This document shows, one piece after another, positions 34,431-45,519 of a stretch of DNA of 64,000 nt. This DNA comes from Paragorgia papillata. Its lineage: Eukaryota > Cnidaria > Anthozoa > Scleralcyonacea > Coralliidae. Both the position numbers and the translations under genes were made by a program. Location: assembly GCA_035771165.1 (NCBI GenBank), contig JAWNZC010000406.1, forward strand, positions 5,010,639 through 5,074,638, in the 5' to 3' direction. The stretch's first letter is position 1; the number at the start of each line of letters is the position of its first letter. The notes below the pieces were generated by a model that ran no database searches, had not been told where the DNA came from, and saw only the letters and a list, made by a program, of their open reading frames with translations.

Positions 34431-34439
34431 TGAGTTCGC

Positions 34440-34670
34440 AAGCGTTCGATAGACGTTGAAATGTCTCCCAAAGCGCATTGAAATGTTAATCTCGGTCGGC
34501 AATGATTAATATTAATGGTGTTTTTCTATTTTTGAAACAGTGCTTCGGAGAAAAACCCGTGGCGAAATAGTGCCTTTTTCAGAGTATGCCAGACCCGAAA
34601 ACCGAGGTCTATTTCAACGCTTCGAAGCATCAGCTCAACGATGTTACAATCAATAAAAAACGAAACTTGA
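34440..34670. repeat. Dispersed 210-bp repeat with exon-like frame, copy 1
   Basis: Matches 47915-48130 throughout: gaaatgtctccca, gaaatgttaatc-cggtcggc, tttttctatttttgaaac, gagaaaaacccgtg and gatctatttcaacgctt. A frame reading RRKTRGEIVPFSE then LFQRFEAS is kept in both copies. It is preceded by a pyrimidine-rich stretch and ag. It may be a retained exon or a piece of a transposon. Confidence 0.6.
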
Positions 34671-34959
34671 ACATCTATTTAATAAATTGGAAATTCGGCA
34701 AATTCTAATGCACTTCCGCGTGCTGGCTTTCGAATTATATGGTGTGTGGTGTGTACAGGTTGTACGAAACTTTGCTTTAAACTTGACTTTAATTCCTTCT
34801 CAATCGGCTTTAACTTAGCCGTAAAACTCCTATACAAATTGGAGTATTTACTTACTATACATTACATAATAGTTAACTACATAAATTTTACTTGTACGAA
34901 TACAGGTAATGACAAATCAAAGCATATATATATATATGTAATAGATACAGCATGAGCAG
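34671..34959. other. No gene recognised
   Basis: AT-rich spacer; nothing supported. Confidence 0.35.
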
Positions 34960-35035
34960 CCGATCTGTATCTGATTTACAAGGCGAGCCGAAGGCGAGCC
35001 GTAGTAAATCAGATACAGATGCATCTAAGTAATCA
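34960..35035. mobile_element. Small palindromic foldback element
   Basis: Arms gatctgtatctgatttac and gtaaatcagatacagatg around aaggcgagccgaaggcgagcc. A further gattctgtatccgatttaca arm at 35112-35131 suggests a longer, decayed structure. Confidence 0.7.
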
Positions 35036-35374
35036 AGTTCACCAACTATTTTAGCGATATACTCTGTTTTAGCCGAGAAAATCGAAGCTAAAGTTTATGT
35101 AAATCACGACGATTCTGTATCCGATTTACAACCTCTGCTACGGTATTGATCTTTGTGTTTTCCTCATGAATTATTAATGAATTTTTTAAATATATATACA
35201 GACTTACCAATTGTGAAAGAATTTGGAGGCTAACCTTCTTACATAACTTGAAATGGCTACTTGGATGACTTTTAACTCAAACTGCCTTTAGTTCCAGTTA
35301 TATGCACCTTAACTTATAGTGTAAATTACAATAAATTTGAATATGTAAATTACATATCCTTGTTGAGGCACTTA

Positions 35375-35581
35375 AGGCCTGGCCAAACGCTTTAAACATT
35401 TCATTCAACATTGTTGAATTCAACATGTTGAAAGCGTTTGGCCACCCCTGTTGAATGATGTTGAACGGATATTGTCGATTCCAGCTTTTGTGGTAGCCCG
35501 CGTTCAATTGTCATTCATGAATGTTGAATGCGATGTTGAATGCGATGTTGAATGCGATGTTGAAAGCGTTTGGCCAGGCCT
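35375..35581. mobile_element. MITE with aggcctggccaaacgc ends
   Basis: The ends are aggcctggccaaacgcttt and aaagcgtttggccaggcct. The interior repeats ttgaatgcgatg three times near the right end and gttgaattcaacat palindromically near the left. Non-coding. Confidence 0.85.
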
Positions 35582-35689
35582 ATATAGCCACAACATCCTC
35601 ACCCCGCTAAATATATACATAATTTAGAAAATATTCGATTAATAAATTAAATACTAAATGTTCTTAATAACTAGGTAGATCGTCACTAA

Positions 35690-36030
35690 ATAGATAAGAT
35701 AAATATATCGTCATTGTGATTCGTTCGAATCCTTTGTTTTGACTTCGGCGGTTCGGACACGACCATCACTACCAACAAAAACTCTTGTGACGCGGTCAAG
35801 TAACCATCGTCCACATGGGATAGTTTTATCCACCACTCCAAAACCAAATAATTTTCAGCGATATTTCTTCTTTCACGTGTCCATTTTTGTCGATTTTGCA
35901 ACGTGGGTAATGTATTCTTGCATCCATCTAGACCAAAAACAATTTGCCAGAAATTGTGCACGTCGCCAATGCTTTCGAGAATATATATCTTCTTTCACGA
36001 AGATGGTGGTAAGGCAATATTTCGCCGTTG
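35690..36030 (-). pseudogene. BEL/Pao retrotransposon C-terminal remnant
   Basis: On the minus strand, frames combine to [16 protein letters not shown], then [19 protein letters not shown], then [20 protein letters not shown] and [15 protein letters not shown]. This matches the C-terminal region of BEL/Pao integrase polyproteins (the DUF5641 block). Frameshifts occur around 35830 and near the right end. No LTRs or upstream domains were found, so it is a fragment. Confidence 0.78.
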
Positions 36031-36202
36031 CAACAAAAGATGGCTATCACGTCTAAAACACTAACTCGGATTTGAAATATTATACTTACAGAAGCATGTC
36101 ATCAAATTGATAGCTGTTTAGCGTCCGCCTTCGTCAGTTGCCCATCCTGTATCCTCAAGCTTGTTCTTTGAATAATTTTCCACCTACCTTGAAAACATTG
36201 TT

Positions 36203-37389
36203 ATGTCGCCTGAGCTGTTACTTATTGCTGGTGACTTTAATTTCCACCTTGATTGCACTGTAAATGGTGATTCCATAAAGTTTTTTTATCTTTTGGAGAC
36301 ATTTGGACTTATCCAGCATGTCGCATTTCCAACTCATATTTCAGGACACATTCTTGATCTTGTAATTTCAAGGTCAACCAATGATGTAATCATATCTGCT
36401 CTGCAACCCACTCTCGTCTTGTCAGACCATTCATTTGTGGAGTGTAAACTAGACATTCCTCGGCCAAATTTGTCTGTGAAGGAAGTTCAGTTTCGAAAAC
36501 TCAAGCAGATTGATATTGACTCCTTCAAAACTGACATCTCCTCATCTGCACTATACAATAGATCTTGGACGAATATTGATGAGCTTGCAAGCTGCTATGA
36601 GGAAACTTTGTCTAATATCCTTGACAAGCATGTACCTAGGGTGCCATGGTACAATGAGAGCCTCAAGCAACTTAAAGTTGAACGTCGAAAGCGGGAGAGG
36701 AAAATGCTTAAGTCTGGGCTACCTGCTGATAAAGAGGCATACCACGCGACAAGAGACAGATAGAGTGCCCTTCTTAAGGAAGCTAAGATAACTTATTACA
36801 CGGATATGATTGATCAATGTGCGGGAAATCCCAATTTAAACTGTTTCGTATTGTTAACTCATTAACTAAACAACACCAGAGTAGTACGCTACCACCATAC
36901 GACGACCCTTGCGTTTTGGCTAATGAATTTGGTGAGTTCTTTTGTCGCAAGATTGAACTTATCAAAGAGGAGATTGATCAGATTGAGGTGGTTGACCCTC
37001 TTGATGTGGAATATCGATTACCTCAAGTGAGGTTGGAATCCTTCTCTCCGCTGTTGGAGGAGGAAGTGCGGAGTATTATTATGATGTCCACTAATGCCTC
37101 CTGTCAATTAGATCCAATACCTACCTGGCTGCTAAAGAACTGTCGTGACGAGCTGGTCCCCATTATTACTCATATGATTAACATGTCTCTTGAAGAGGGC
37201 CAAGTTCCTGATAATTGGAAATCTGCACTTGTACTGGCTCTTCTTAAAAAATTTGGTCTGGATTTATTATTTAAAAATTTTAGACCTGTGAGCAATCTTC
37301 CCTTTGTTGCTAAGTCGGTTGAGAAGGCAGCGATCTCTCAGTTGCTAATTCATTGCACTGCCAATGCTCCACTGCCTGATAATCAGTCT
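36203..37389 (+). pseudogene. CR1-like LINE: endonuclease end and RT start
   Basis: The first part is the C-terminal half of an apurinic-type endonuclease, with LLIAGDFNFHLD, ILDLVISRS and the LSDHSFVECKLD signature. A linker (KLKQIDIDSFKTDIS, WYNESLKQLKVERRKRERK) follows, then RT N-terminal motifs KLFRIVNSLTKQ, LANEFGEFFCRKIELI, QLDPIPTWLLKNC, VPIITHMINMSLEEGQVP and NFRPVSNLPFVAKSVEKA. A frame break separates the two halves near 36763-36817. The RT resumes after the insertion at 37390-39492. Confidence 0.87.
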
Positions 37390-37824
37390 CATCGCCAGAA
37401 ATCATAACCGTCGCGCCCGCCGTGTGTAGTCAGCGGTAACACCCAAAGGATAACATTTTATTTGAATTCTTTCAACATTTCCCGCCTATGCAGGCTCAAC
37501 CAAGGCCCAACCTTGTCAGCGAACTTCACCATTTATGTGTGCTCATGTCAATTTGAATGAAAATGGAGTATTTTGAAGCGACTTTTTTCTCTTAGGGACT
37601 GTTTACATGCATGGGAGGCGGGACGAGACGTTTGCCGGGATCCCGCCATGCATGTATATATCTTTTATTTGTGCCGTTCCGTTTATATGGAAAGAATTTT
37701 CAATGGACGTTTTTCGTCCCGTCCCGGCAAAGCGGGATCCCGGCAATTTTTCTCATGTAAACACTCCGTCCCGCTTTGCCGGGACGTTTGCCTGACTGGA
37801 AATTCTGACAAAGTTTGCCTAGTC

Positions 37825-38107
37825 CGTCTACTCCAAACGTTTTCTCAAGAAATAATCCACTGTAGAATCTATCAAATACACTGGAAGAAAGATAATTCAT
37901 CTGGCTACAACATGTCAACATACGTACAGTTTATCCGACCAAATAGCTTAGTTTCCCTGAAATTTTTTATCGTATGTATTATAATCTGTCTTCTCCGAAT
38001 GTTTTCTCGAGAAATAATCCACTGTAGAATCTATCAAATATACTGGAAGAAAGATAATTCATCTGGCTACAACATACGTACAGTTTATCTGGCCAAATAG
38101 CTTAGTC
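37825..38107. repeat. Direct repeat pair, about 160-bp period
   Basis: Both copies contain gaaataatccactgtagaat, atcaaata-actggaagaaag and ataattcatctggctacaac. The copies differ at several bases. Confidence 0.85.
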
Positions 38108-38619
38108 TTCTTAAAAAAAAGCGAAATACCGAACATGTCCAACACGAACTAGAGATGCTTGTTGAAACGTCCCGGTATTCCAGGGTGAAACGTTTCTCAT
38201 ATAAACCTGGGATGATCCTTTACGATTACAAGTAAATGAACGCTCGAAAGCACTTTTTCAACAGAAAAAAAGTAAGATTAATTTGTTTCTTAGCAATGTT
38301 TAAGTACTTGGAATTGAAGGAATTGAAAGCTCTAGTCTTCATGTTTACGTCCTGGGGATCACATTTTGTCGTCCGAGCTTTGCTTTAATTAAAAAGTTCA
38401 CTAGATTAAGTTAACTCGACGGAAGTTTATAGTGCAATAATACCCAATTGGTAAGGAGAAGAGCGACGAAAGCGCTCATCGAGAAAAGTAAGATCAATTT
38501 TAAACATACAAAAGTGACTGTTACTCCTATAGATGTTGTTTACATGCCTTACTCCTGTACTGGGGGATCACTTTATTTATTTTTTGTGTAAAAATGATAA
38601 AAATTGGGGATAAAATCAG

Positions 38620-39412
38620 GCCCTCGTTGCATCATGGACAGGTCACACACGCCGAATTTAGGGCCTGCAACGGATCCTGTAAAAAATTTGGCAAAACTTG
38701 GCACGGAATACATTTGCATAATTAACTACCATTGTTAATAGACATGGCTATATCCGAAGATTTTGAAGACCATTGAAGACTTATGACATACGAATCCTAG
38801 CTTTAAAATGCAGGAATTATTGAAGAAAGCAATTACGGTCGAACTTTGTGAACTTGCGGCTGAAATAATCAACGAAAATACACTTTAGTCTACCCGGAGA
38901 CTCTTTGGTTTATACTTTTTCGGTTTCTACAACAACTGAAACTTGAATTACGCTACACTATAGCCTACAATTTAACAAAATTAAATCTCATTAACTCTTG
39001 GTCAGTTGACAGTCTTCGATAGCTAAATAAACCAAAAAACAATACGAAAAACCTGTTACTTTCCTGACCGTCGAATTTGCTTTTGTTCGGCAGATATTTT
39101 CCCCTTCAATTCCTTTTTGTCGCTACAAATATTATTGGCAGAAGGTCGGTAATTCTAAAACATATTGGTTTCTTCCGATTGTCATGATCTGTAAGAAAGT
39201 TTAGACCGAATTTCCTGGTGGGTCACAGTGTTAAAAGAACTTGGACGTACGTTTGTCGAACAGCGGCCGGAAAAAAATTTCAGGCCCTCTCAAAACTATC
39301 GCCTCTAGGGCCTAGTCTCGCTGTGCATAATGGGATCAGTCACCATTTTGTTTACAGGATCTGGCAGGCCCTCTCAACAGTGTGACCTGTCCATGATGCA
39401 ACGAGGGCCTGC
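38620..39412. mobile_element. Nested TIR element
   Basis: aggccctcgttgcatcatgg with acaggtcaca at 38621 is the complement of tgtgacctgtccatgatgca with acgagggcctg at 39381. A second inverted pair is inside (gggcctgcaacggatcctgt / acaggatctggcaggccct). No coding sequence is recognised inside. Confidence 0.75.
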
Positions 39413-39492
39413 GGAGGAGGCAGAGCAACATTCGCCTCAGGGGCCTGGTGCGAGTGTAATATTTCAGATGATGGTTATGATTTCTGGCGATG

Positions 39493-39817
39493 GCTTACCG
39501 CCAGTCCCATTCTACGGAAACAGCTCTTCTTAAAGTACAAAGTGATATCCTTACCAACATGGACAACCAAGAGGTTACGTTGCTTGTAATACTTGATCTT
39601 AGCGCCGTTTTTGACACGATCGATCAGTGTCCTTGTAGACATCCTTGAAAAGGACTTTGGTGTGATTGGTAATGCACAGAAGTGGATTAAGTCCTTTCTT
39701 TCTGAGAGAAAGCAACGAGTAGTTATTGATCAGTGCCAGTCTGCTGCTTTTGACTTGCCCACTGGAGTTCCCCAAGGCAGCTGCTTGGGTCCTGTTTTTT
39801 TCCTGCTCTATGTGTCT
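39493..39817 (+). pseudogene. CR1-like LINE RT, continuation
   Basis: AYRQSHSTETALLKVQSDIL, then TLLVILDLSAVFDTID, a frameshift, then VLVDILEKDFGV, KWIKSFLSERKQRVV and GVPQGSCLGPVFFLLY. The copy stops before the YADD box, where helicase sequence on the other strand begins at about 39818. Confidence 0.85.
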
Positions 39818-40330
39818 GGGCAAACGCATATAGCCACTTTTGTCCCTGAACAAGTCTAGAATCAATTTCTTGCGAGATTCACTTGTTATTTTCACATAAA
39901 TGTCAACAAGTCTTTCGTGTTTGTTCCCTTGATGAAAGATGCTATCCCCTAAATTTCTTTCGAAATACTCATAAACCTCACAGCAATCATTGTGACTAAA
40001 GCAAAAAATTATGCATCTATCTGCACTATTACCATTTTCTTTAAGATCGTCAATAACTGGTTTGAAACATTTTGCAAAAGCTAATTCCATCTTCTCAAAA
40101 TCATTGTCTTGGTACTTCTCAATTGGTTGTAATGAATAGAAAATGTTTTTTTCTATTGTTAGAACCTTTGATAAGAGAAAACCCCTCCATGTCAAGATTA
40201 TTAACAATATGTGCCAAACTTTCTTCGCCATAAGAGGTAACTTGGGCATTGGGCAACAAAAGAGATCTCACTTGCCCCAAATTCTCATAAGCACTTCTGA
40301 AGTCTCTGCCCCTTAAAAAAGCAACCAAAA
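39818..40330 (-). pseudogene. RecQ-like helicase fragment
   Basis: Minus-strand blocks are VAFLRGRDFRSAYENLGQVR (a segment before helicase motif III), then KPVIDDLKENGNSADRCIIF and CFSHNDCCEVYEYFERNLG from the second RecA-like domain, then KKLILDLFRDKSGYMRL. The frame shifts around 40140. Repetitive RecQ-like helicase copies fit either a transposon cargo or a processed host fragment. The ATPase motifs are absent from this piece. Confidence 0.65.
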
Positions 40331-40500
40331 AACTTTTAATTCATGGGTTTAGGCATTAGACAATAATTTTGACCGTTTCATGCATCAAACCTGCCTTATC
40401 CCTACTATCACTATATCTTGCATAGAGGGTGTAAGTACACTGTTACTACCCTCGTGTTAATCCTACTATATAAAACCATGAAGGCAAGTGTGAATTTTAC

Positions 40501-40952
40501 CAGTGGCGTAGCCAAGGGGGGGGGGGGGGGGGGGGGGGGGGCGAGGGGGGGGGGGCAATGGTCTCCAAGACCGTTCTCATGAAAAGTTTAAGTCCGTGGA
40601 GAGGGGGGGGGGGTACAGTTGTTTTAAGTCCAAGTGAGTAGATAGTGATGTGTTATATATATTGCAGGCATGCATATGCTATAAATTACAATACTAAGGG
40701 TCTATACAAAATGCCTCCAACCTGTTTTTACATTTACGACTTCTTTATAAATAAATCTAAAGATATTCTGATGCGTATCATTCTATGTTCTGGTTTGATT
40801 TTAACAAAATTATGTAATTTAAGGCTTTGAGATTACTCTTAAATACTTGCCTCAAAATGCAGAAAATAGTGTTTCAGAGACCCTAGAAATCCAAAATTTT
40901 CTGGAGACCGAGGTTCTCGCCCCCCAAGCCCAAGCCCCTGGCTACGCCACTG
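40501..40952. mobile_element. hAT-type MITE with perfect 8-bp duplication
   Basis: The ends are cagtggcgtagcca and tggctacgccactg. The target duplication is aattttac at 40493-40500 and 40953-40960. G-runs (40517-40556 and 40602-40613) lie inside. It is non-coding. Eight-base duplications and CAGNGGCG ends are typical of hAT elements. Confidence 0.93.
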
Positions 40953-40995
40953 AATTTTACCATTTATAATCAATATAACAAATGATATTAACTAA

Positions 40996-41381
40996 ATGAA
41001 TAAATTCATAAAATACAATTGCTTGCTAACCCTAAACATAATTGATAATTATACAAGGCATCATGTAATACTTTCTCATTCCACTAGGGTTCTTTTTGGT
41101 TTAGAAGAAGTTAGTGATGATACAATTTCTATACTAGGAAGGATGCCAAGCCATCAAGAATTAAGATTGACGAAGTAGTTAAAAAAATAGAAGAGCAATT
41201 TACAAGATTTAATGTCTTCAAGATTGATGTAGTGCAGACCAATGAAAATGCTGAAGAAAGGCAAGAAGAATATTGGGAGGAAAGATCTGAATCAGCACAT
41301 GATGGAAACAAGGTTTCACCTCACCTCCCTGGCCACAAATGATATTACATCTTGTGACATCAAACAAGATATGCTTTCAGC
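40996..41381 (+). pseudogene. PIN/FEN-like nuclease gene, N-terminal segment
   Basis: A frameshifted segment reading HSTRVLFGLEEVSDDTISIL, IKIDEVVKKIEEQFTRFNVF, then LATNDITSCDIKQDMLSA. The last phrase continues without loss beyond the MITE at 41382-41950 (QHRGVSTVSKWLVKKDVPFF), which ties this segment to the coding sequence at 41959. Function of this N-terminal part is unknown. Confidence 0.55.
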
Positions 41382-41950
41382 CAGTGCTGTGAGTAACTTC
41401 ACTACAAGTAAACTAGTTACAGCAACTATAGTTACATTTTTAAGTAACTGTAACTGTAACTGAAACTAGTTAGTTTTTCTGAAGAAGTAATTGTAACTGT
41501 AACTAGTTACTTTTTGAAGAAGTAACTATAACTAGTTACTTTTTTAAAGAACTGTAACTAGTTACAATATTTGGTTAAAAAATGTGACTAGTATAGTTAC
41601 TGATATTCACTTGAGGACGTCATTCTTTCTTGATAAAAATGGTTTTGATATAATAAAGGTACATTATGTACACGTTTGACTATTTCTGCTTAGTGCATGA
41701 CAACTATATTTAGGCATTTAGCCGCAAGAACATAATTTTGGTACTAGCATCTAAAAACCAGTAATTTCTTTGTTAATTCTAGTAACACGGACAAAGGAAT
41801 ATAAATTTGTAACTAAACAAAATTTTTGAAGTACTTTTGTAACTAGTTACTTTCTTTTCATTGTAACATTTATCAGTAACTAGTTACTTTTCTAACGATG
41901 TAACTGTAACTGTAACTAGTTACAAAAATTATGTAACTTTTACAGCACTG
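41382..41950. mobile_element. hAT-type MITE packed with gtaactagttac palindromes
   Basis: The ends are cagtgctgt and acagcactg, flanked by a perfect 8-bp duplication ctttcagc (41374-41381 and 41951-41958). The interior holds many copies of gtaactagttac or half-sites, in clusters at both ends. No ORF. Confidence 0.92.
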
Positions 41951-41958
41951 CTTTCAGC

Positions 41959-42530
41959 ACAACATAGGGGAGTTTCAACTGTTTCCAAGTGGCTAGTAAA
42001 GAAAGATGTTCCCTTTTTTTGACCCTTTGAAAAAGAATAACAGCAAGACATTTGGCACAATGTACAAGACGACTGTAGCCAGCAAGCAGAATGAGAACAA
42101 ATCAATAAAGGCTGATAGAAAATTGCTGCAACGACTTCTCACAGCATCAATGGCTGGACGTAAGATTGATATGCAAGAAATTCTCCAGCATGGGCTCTCA
42201 AATTTACCTCTATCTTTAGCTAAGGTAAATGGTGACATGAACACAACATCAAAATCTGATTTACTTAATATTTTGACAGGTAATGTTGAGATCATGCATT
42301 CAGTTCCAAACCCAAGCCCTCACAGGAAGACATGTGTATTGACTGATGGTCATACCCTGATTCAAAAAAAACAGTTCATAAAATTCACAAAACTGCAAAA
42401 CATTTGAATACTATGCAAAATTATTGTTAAGGGCACTTGCACATCACATTGATGAAAATGTTCAACGTGTTGATGTTCTTTTTGATACATACATTCAGCA
42501 ATCAACAAAAGCATCCACAAGTAGAAAGAG
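41959..42530 (+). pseudogene. PIN/FEN-like nuclease gene, nuclease motifs 1-2
   Basis: Reads QHRGVSTVSKWLVKKDVPFF, then, after a one-base slip in a T7 run (42013), DPLKKNNSKTFGTMYKTTV, KADRKLLQRLLTASMAGRKI and LPLSLAKVNGDMN. Next comes the CVLTDGHTLIQ motif, whose Asp could be the first metal ligand. After another break come ALAHHIDENVQRVDVLFDTY and IQQSTKAST. The order DG..L then VxFDxY mirrors the start of FEN1/XPG-type PIN folds. The gene is dead here: frame slips plus an insertion at 42531. Confidence 0.6.
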
Positions 42531-42719
42531 CAGGGGTGGATTTAGCGTTAGTCAAATAAGTCATACGACTAAGGTAAAAAAAATCCGCAAGAAAAAAATA
42601 ATTATCGTATCGTTCTTCCCTCAGTCTCGAGATCGCGGAGATAATCGATTAGGTGAGACCGCCGACCGGCATGTTAACCCGCGTCGCGCGGTTTACTTTG
42701 TTCTTTCTCGGCGGATTTG

Positions 42720-42950
42720 AGGCTATTGTATCAGCCGCTGTGATTGGTTGAATTTATAAATTAGCCTTTATAGCGATCTGTGATTGGTTTGCCGGATGTT
42801 CGCCGGATTTCTTTGTCTTTCTCGACGGATTTAGACCCCTTGTATCACCCTTTCTGATTGGCTTAATTTTTCAATGGCTCTTTACGAAGAGCACGGATTG
42901 GTTTAGCGGCGTTTTACTTTGTAGTTCTCGACTGATTTGTGGACTGATCA
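42720..42950 (+). promoter_or_regulatory. CCAAT-box-rich promoter-like segment
   Basis: Four inverted CCAAT boxes (gattggtt or gattggct) occur at roughly 42741, 42782, 42858 and 42896, upstream of an ATG at 43030. The repeated ctcggcggattt/ctcgacggattt words add regularity. Such a cluster suggests a promoter carried by the transposon. Confidence 0.45.
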
Positions 42951-43029
42951 GTGGCGATTCTGACTAACTTGCGCTAGTCTGGTCGTGTATATTTACTACA
43001 AGGCACAAACCGATTCTTTCGTTTCGAAC

Positions 43030-43287
43030 ATGGCTTTGCCTAATACAAACGTTATAGAACTTGATGTATTCGCTTTGAAGGGCAACGACGAGAATGTGTT
43101 GCGAGAGATCTTATATAAAACGGGAAGTTTAATACCGTCGACTCGAGGGTCAACAAGCGAAGGATGCTTTGCGCAAAGCCGAGCATTTTACCAAGATTGG
43201 CAAGACGCTTCAAAGGAATTTTGGCACTGAGATATACGTGGTAATATACGCCAACAATGACAAGAAGAAACCTCGTGCTGCTCTCAA
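43030..43287 (+). pseudogene. Unrecognised first exon in transposon, frameshifted
   Basis: ATG at 43030 opens MALPNTNVIELDVFALKG, then NVLREILYKTGSLIPSTRG. One base slip later the frame continues QQAKDALRKAEHFTKIGK, TLQRNFGTEIYVVIYANND and KKKPRAALK, ending at GTAAGC (43288). It looks like a true first exon with a single-base lesion. I do not recognise the protein; no downstream exon was found inside the element. Confidence 0.45.
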
Positions 43288-43763
43288 GTAAGCAGATTTT
43301 TCTCCCTTAATTATTTTCTAGTTATTTATAAATATTAAATACGACAATAACAACCTTCGCCACGATTGAGACCACATGGCATGCATGTCTTCAAATGAAA
43401 GGTGACCTTTATTATTGTTAGAATCTTATTTATTAATATATTTCTAGCTGTCCTTTCTTTCCTTGTCTTAATATCTACGTGTTTGTAGCGCAAGTAGCTC
43501 AAATTCATTCAGGGTTTTCCCTTCTAATTCTTGTATTTGTTAATGGTTTGAAAACTTAATTGAAACATGCCATCACTGACCCTATTTATATTAATGTGCT
43601 TTTGAGACTAGCATTGTAGCAAAGAGTAGCAAAGAATTGAAATACGTACAAGCTAAAGGATTTTGTCAAGATTGGATAATGTAGACTACTTCATAAATTC
43701 ATAAAATAGATAGTAAGGTCTGGCAATCATAATCATGTTATTTTATGTGAGAGGCCATAGTTA

Positions 43764-44113
43764 GGGCCTGTTTGGTTTTCAAGGTAGGGTTACCCCTACT
43801 CTGGGTCAAAGTTATCACCCTGCTGCTTGGGTCAACTCCATTAGATGTGGTTACCAAGCACTAATGACAAGAAGCCTGGTACAAGTAAAAAGTTGTCTGG
43901 GGTAGGCGAGTTTAATAACCCTACCATGCAGCTACTAGGGTAACCCTAGTGTGGTGATAGGGCTATTCTAGCACCCGGGTTACCCTAGTGTCCTTGTAAA
44001 TACAACAAACAAAAAAAAACCAGGAATTGTATGAGAGCTCCATGTAGGGTAACCAGCGTGCTAGAGTAACCCAGTGGTGGCTAGGGTAACCCTACCTCCT
44101 TGTAAACAAGCCC
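43764..44113. mobile_element. TTA-flanked MITE nested in the transposon
   Basis: The ends are gggcctgtttggttttcaag and cttgtaaacaagccc with inner gtagggttaccc / gggtaaccctac; flanked by TTA. The interior repeats gggtaaccctagtgt blocks in both orientations. Three-base TTA duplication is PIF/Harbinger-like. Confidence 0.82.
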
Positions 44114-44600
44114 TTAGTATAGAGACTGAGTCAGGCCTACAACGTTTTTTTGAATTTGACATAGTATTTAAATGTTTTAGGTCTGAGGCATCTGGGAATT
44201 GCCTATACAGCTCTGTTTTGAGCTCCTGCATAGAGTGAAATGGTCCAACCTGCAGTGTGGTTATCAGTTACATATAAAATATTTGAAGTCATGAATCAGA
44301 CTTATTAAATATTTGAAGTAGATGTATTGTATCTGTTGTTTATTTCTTGGTTAAAATAATTAAATCTGCTATATTAATTACTGTAACATATAAATTGTAA
44401 AATTATTTCTCAAATGAAATATAAAAATGAAACAATTTCCATTTGGACAAAATAATTTTTGGAGTACCCTCAGAACGCAGAAAAAGCATTTCAGACACAA
44501 AATTTAAAAATTTTCTGGGGAGCATGACCCCCCCCTGCCCACTCCCCCTAGAACCCAAATAGTTTGGACTAAGGTGACAAAAATCCTAGATCCGCCCCTG

Positions 44601-45354
44601 AAGAGAAAACACAAGGAAACGACCAATTTGTAAAATAATTGATCGTAGTGATTTACCCCTTCCAGAGGCATGGGCCCATTACATTGCATTGCCTGAAAAT
44701 AAACTTAAGTTGATCTAGCCAATTTCTTAAGTGAATATCTAATATTACATGGTAGTGATATCTCAAATTAACAAACCAAGGCAAGTTCAACCCATGCTGG
44801 TGACATGTTTGCATTTGTCATGCAACCATGAAGAGGCTGACACACATCTTATTTTGCATGCTTTGTGAAGCAGTAACTAATTGTTACAATAGGAATTTAG
44901 TATTGTTGTAGGGACACAGATGTGTTTACTGTTGATTCATTTTCGTAGGACACAATCAAGAAGTTGAAACGTTGATGCATTGGTGGAACTGTTATGCATC
45001 GTAAATGTTATCAGTTCATACAATTACACAACAACAACTCCCCCAAAACGTCATAGAAAACATTCTAGGATTTCACGCACTCACAGGCAGTGACACAACC
45101 TCTTCCTTCACAGGTTTTGGAAAGACGACCTGCTGGAAACTCTTTCGAAAACCATCCAGATTTACTGCATGGTATTGGTCGTGATGGCTTAGGTAAACGA
45201 TGTTGAGCAATTTGTTATGTCGACTTTACCGAGCTCCAGATCCACTGGCTGGAATTAACAAATGTAGAAATGATCTTTTTGAAAAGGGAAATAGAGAACT
45301 GGAAAAACTACCGCTAACAAAGGATGCTTTTGACTTACATTTTGCTCGATGCAA
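44601..45354 (+). pseudogene. PIN/FEN-like nuclease gene, acidic motifs 3-5
   Basis: In shifting frames this carries VIDRSDLPLPEAWAHYIALP, LANFLSEYLILHGSD, SCNHEEADTHLILHA (44818-44866), RDTDV (44920-44934), IENILGFHALTGSDTTSSFT and GFGKTTCW (45060-45130). HGIGRDGLG-like remnants and LEKLPLTKDAFDLHFARC (to 45351) follow. EEAD, DTDV and G(S/C)D are spaced like the later metal ligands of FEN-type nucleases (E-x-EA, D-x-D, GxD). Several frameshifts and stops are present. A further insertion follows at 45355. Confidence 0.6.
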
Positions 45355-45519
45355 GGGTCCTACTAATTACTGCCCGAGACTGCCCCGGACTGCCCAAGAG
45401 TAAAAAAATGATCGCCGAGACTGCCCGGGAGTAACAAATGACTGCCTGAGACTGTATATTACTGCCAGAGACGGTATACATTTATATTAGAGGCCTTATA
45501 TAATAAAGAATAGATCCAC

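Larger units (their letters stand above)
37390..39492. mobile_element. 2.1-kb TIR insertion inside the LINE
   Basis: The ends are catcgccagaaatcataacc and ggttatgatttctggcgatg. Removing it makes the LINE read LPDNQSAYRQSHSTETALLK in one frame, so the boundaries are exact and no target duplication is visible. The interior is non-coding but structured: a roughly 160-bp direct repeat at 37825-38107 and an inverted pair at 38623 and 39381. Confidence 0.75.
42531..44600. mobile_element. TIR transposon with 5-bp duplication
   Basis: The ends are caggggtggatttag and ctagatccgcccctg. The flanking duplication is aagag (42526-42530 and 44601-44605). It splits the nuclease-like gene after STRK. It carries a GC-rich, CCAAT-box-rich segment and a short exon (43030-43287) but no recognised transposase. 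A TTA-flanked MITE is nested at 43764-44113. Confidence 0.88.

Noticed and set aside
34086..34502. 138-codon minus-strand frame as a gene
   Set aside because: No recognisable domain, no splice or promoter context, and it overlaps a dispersed repeat.
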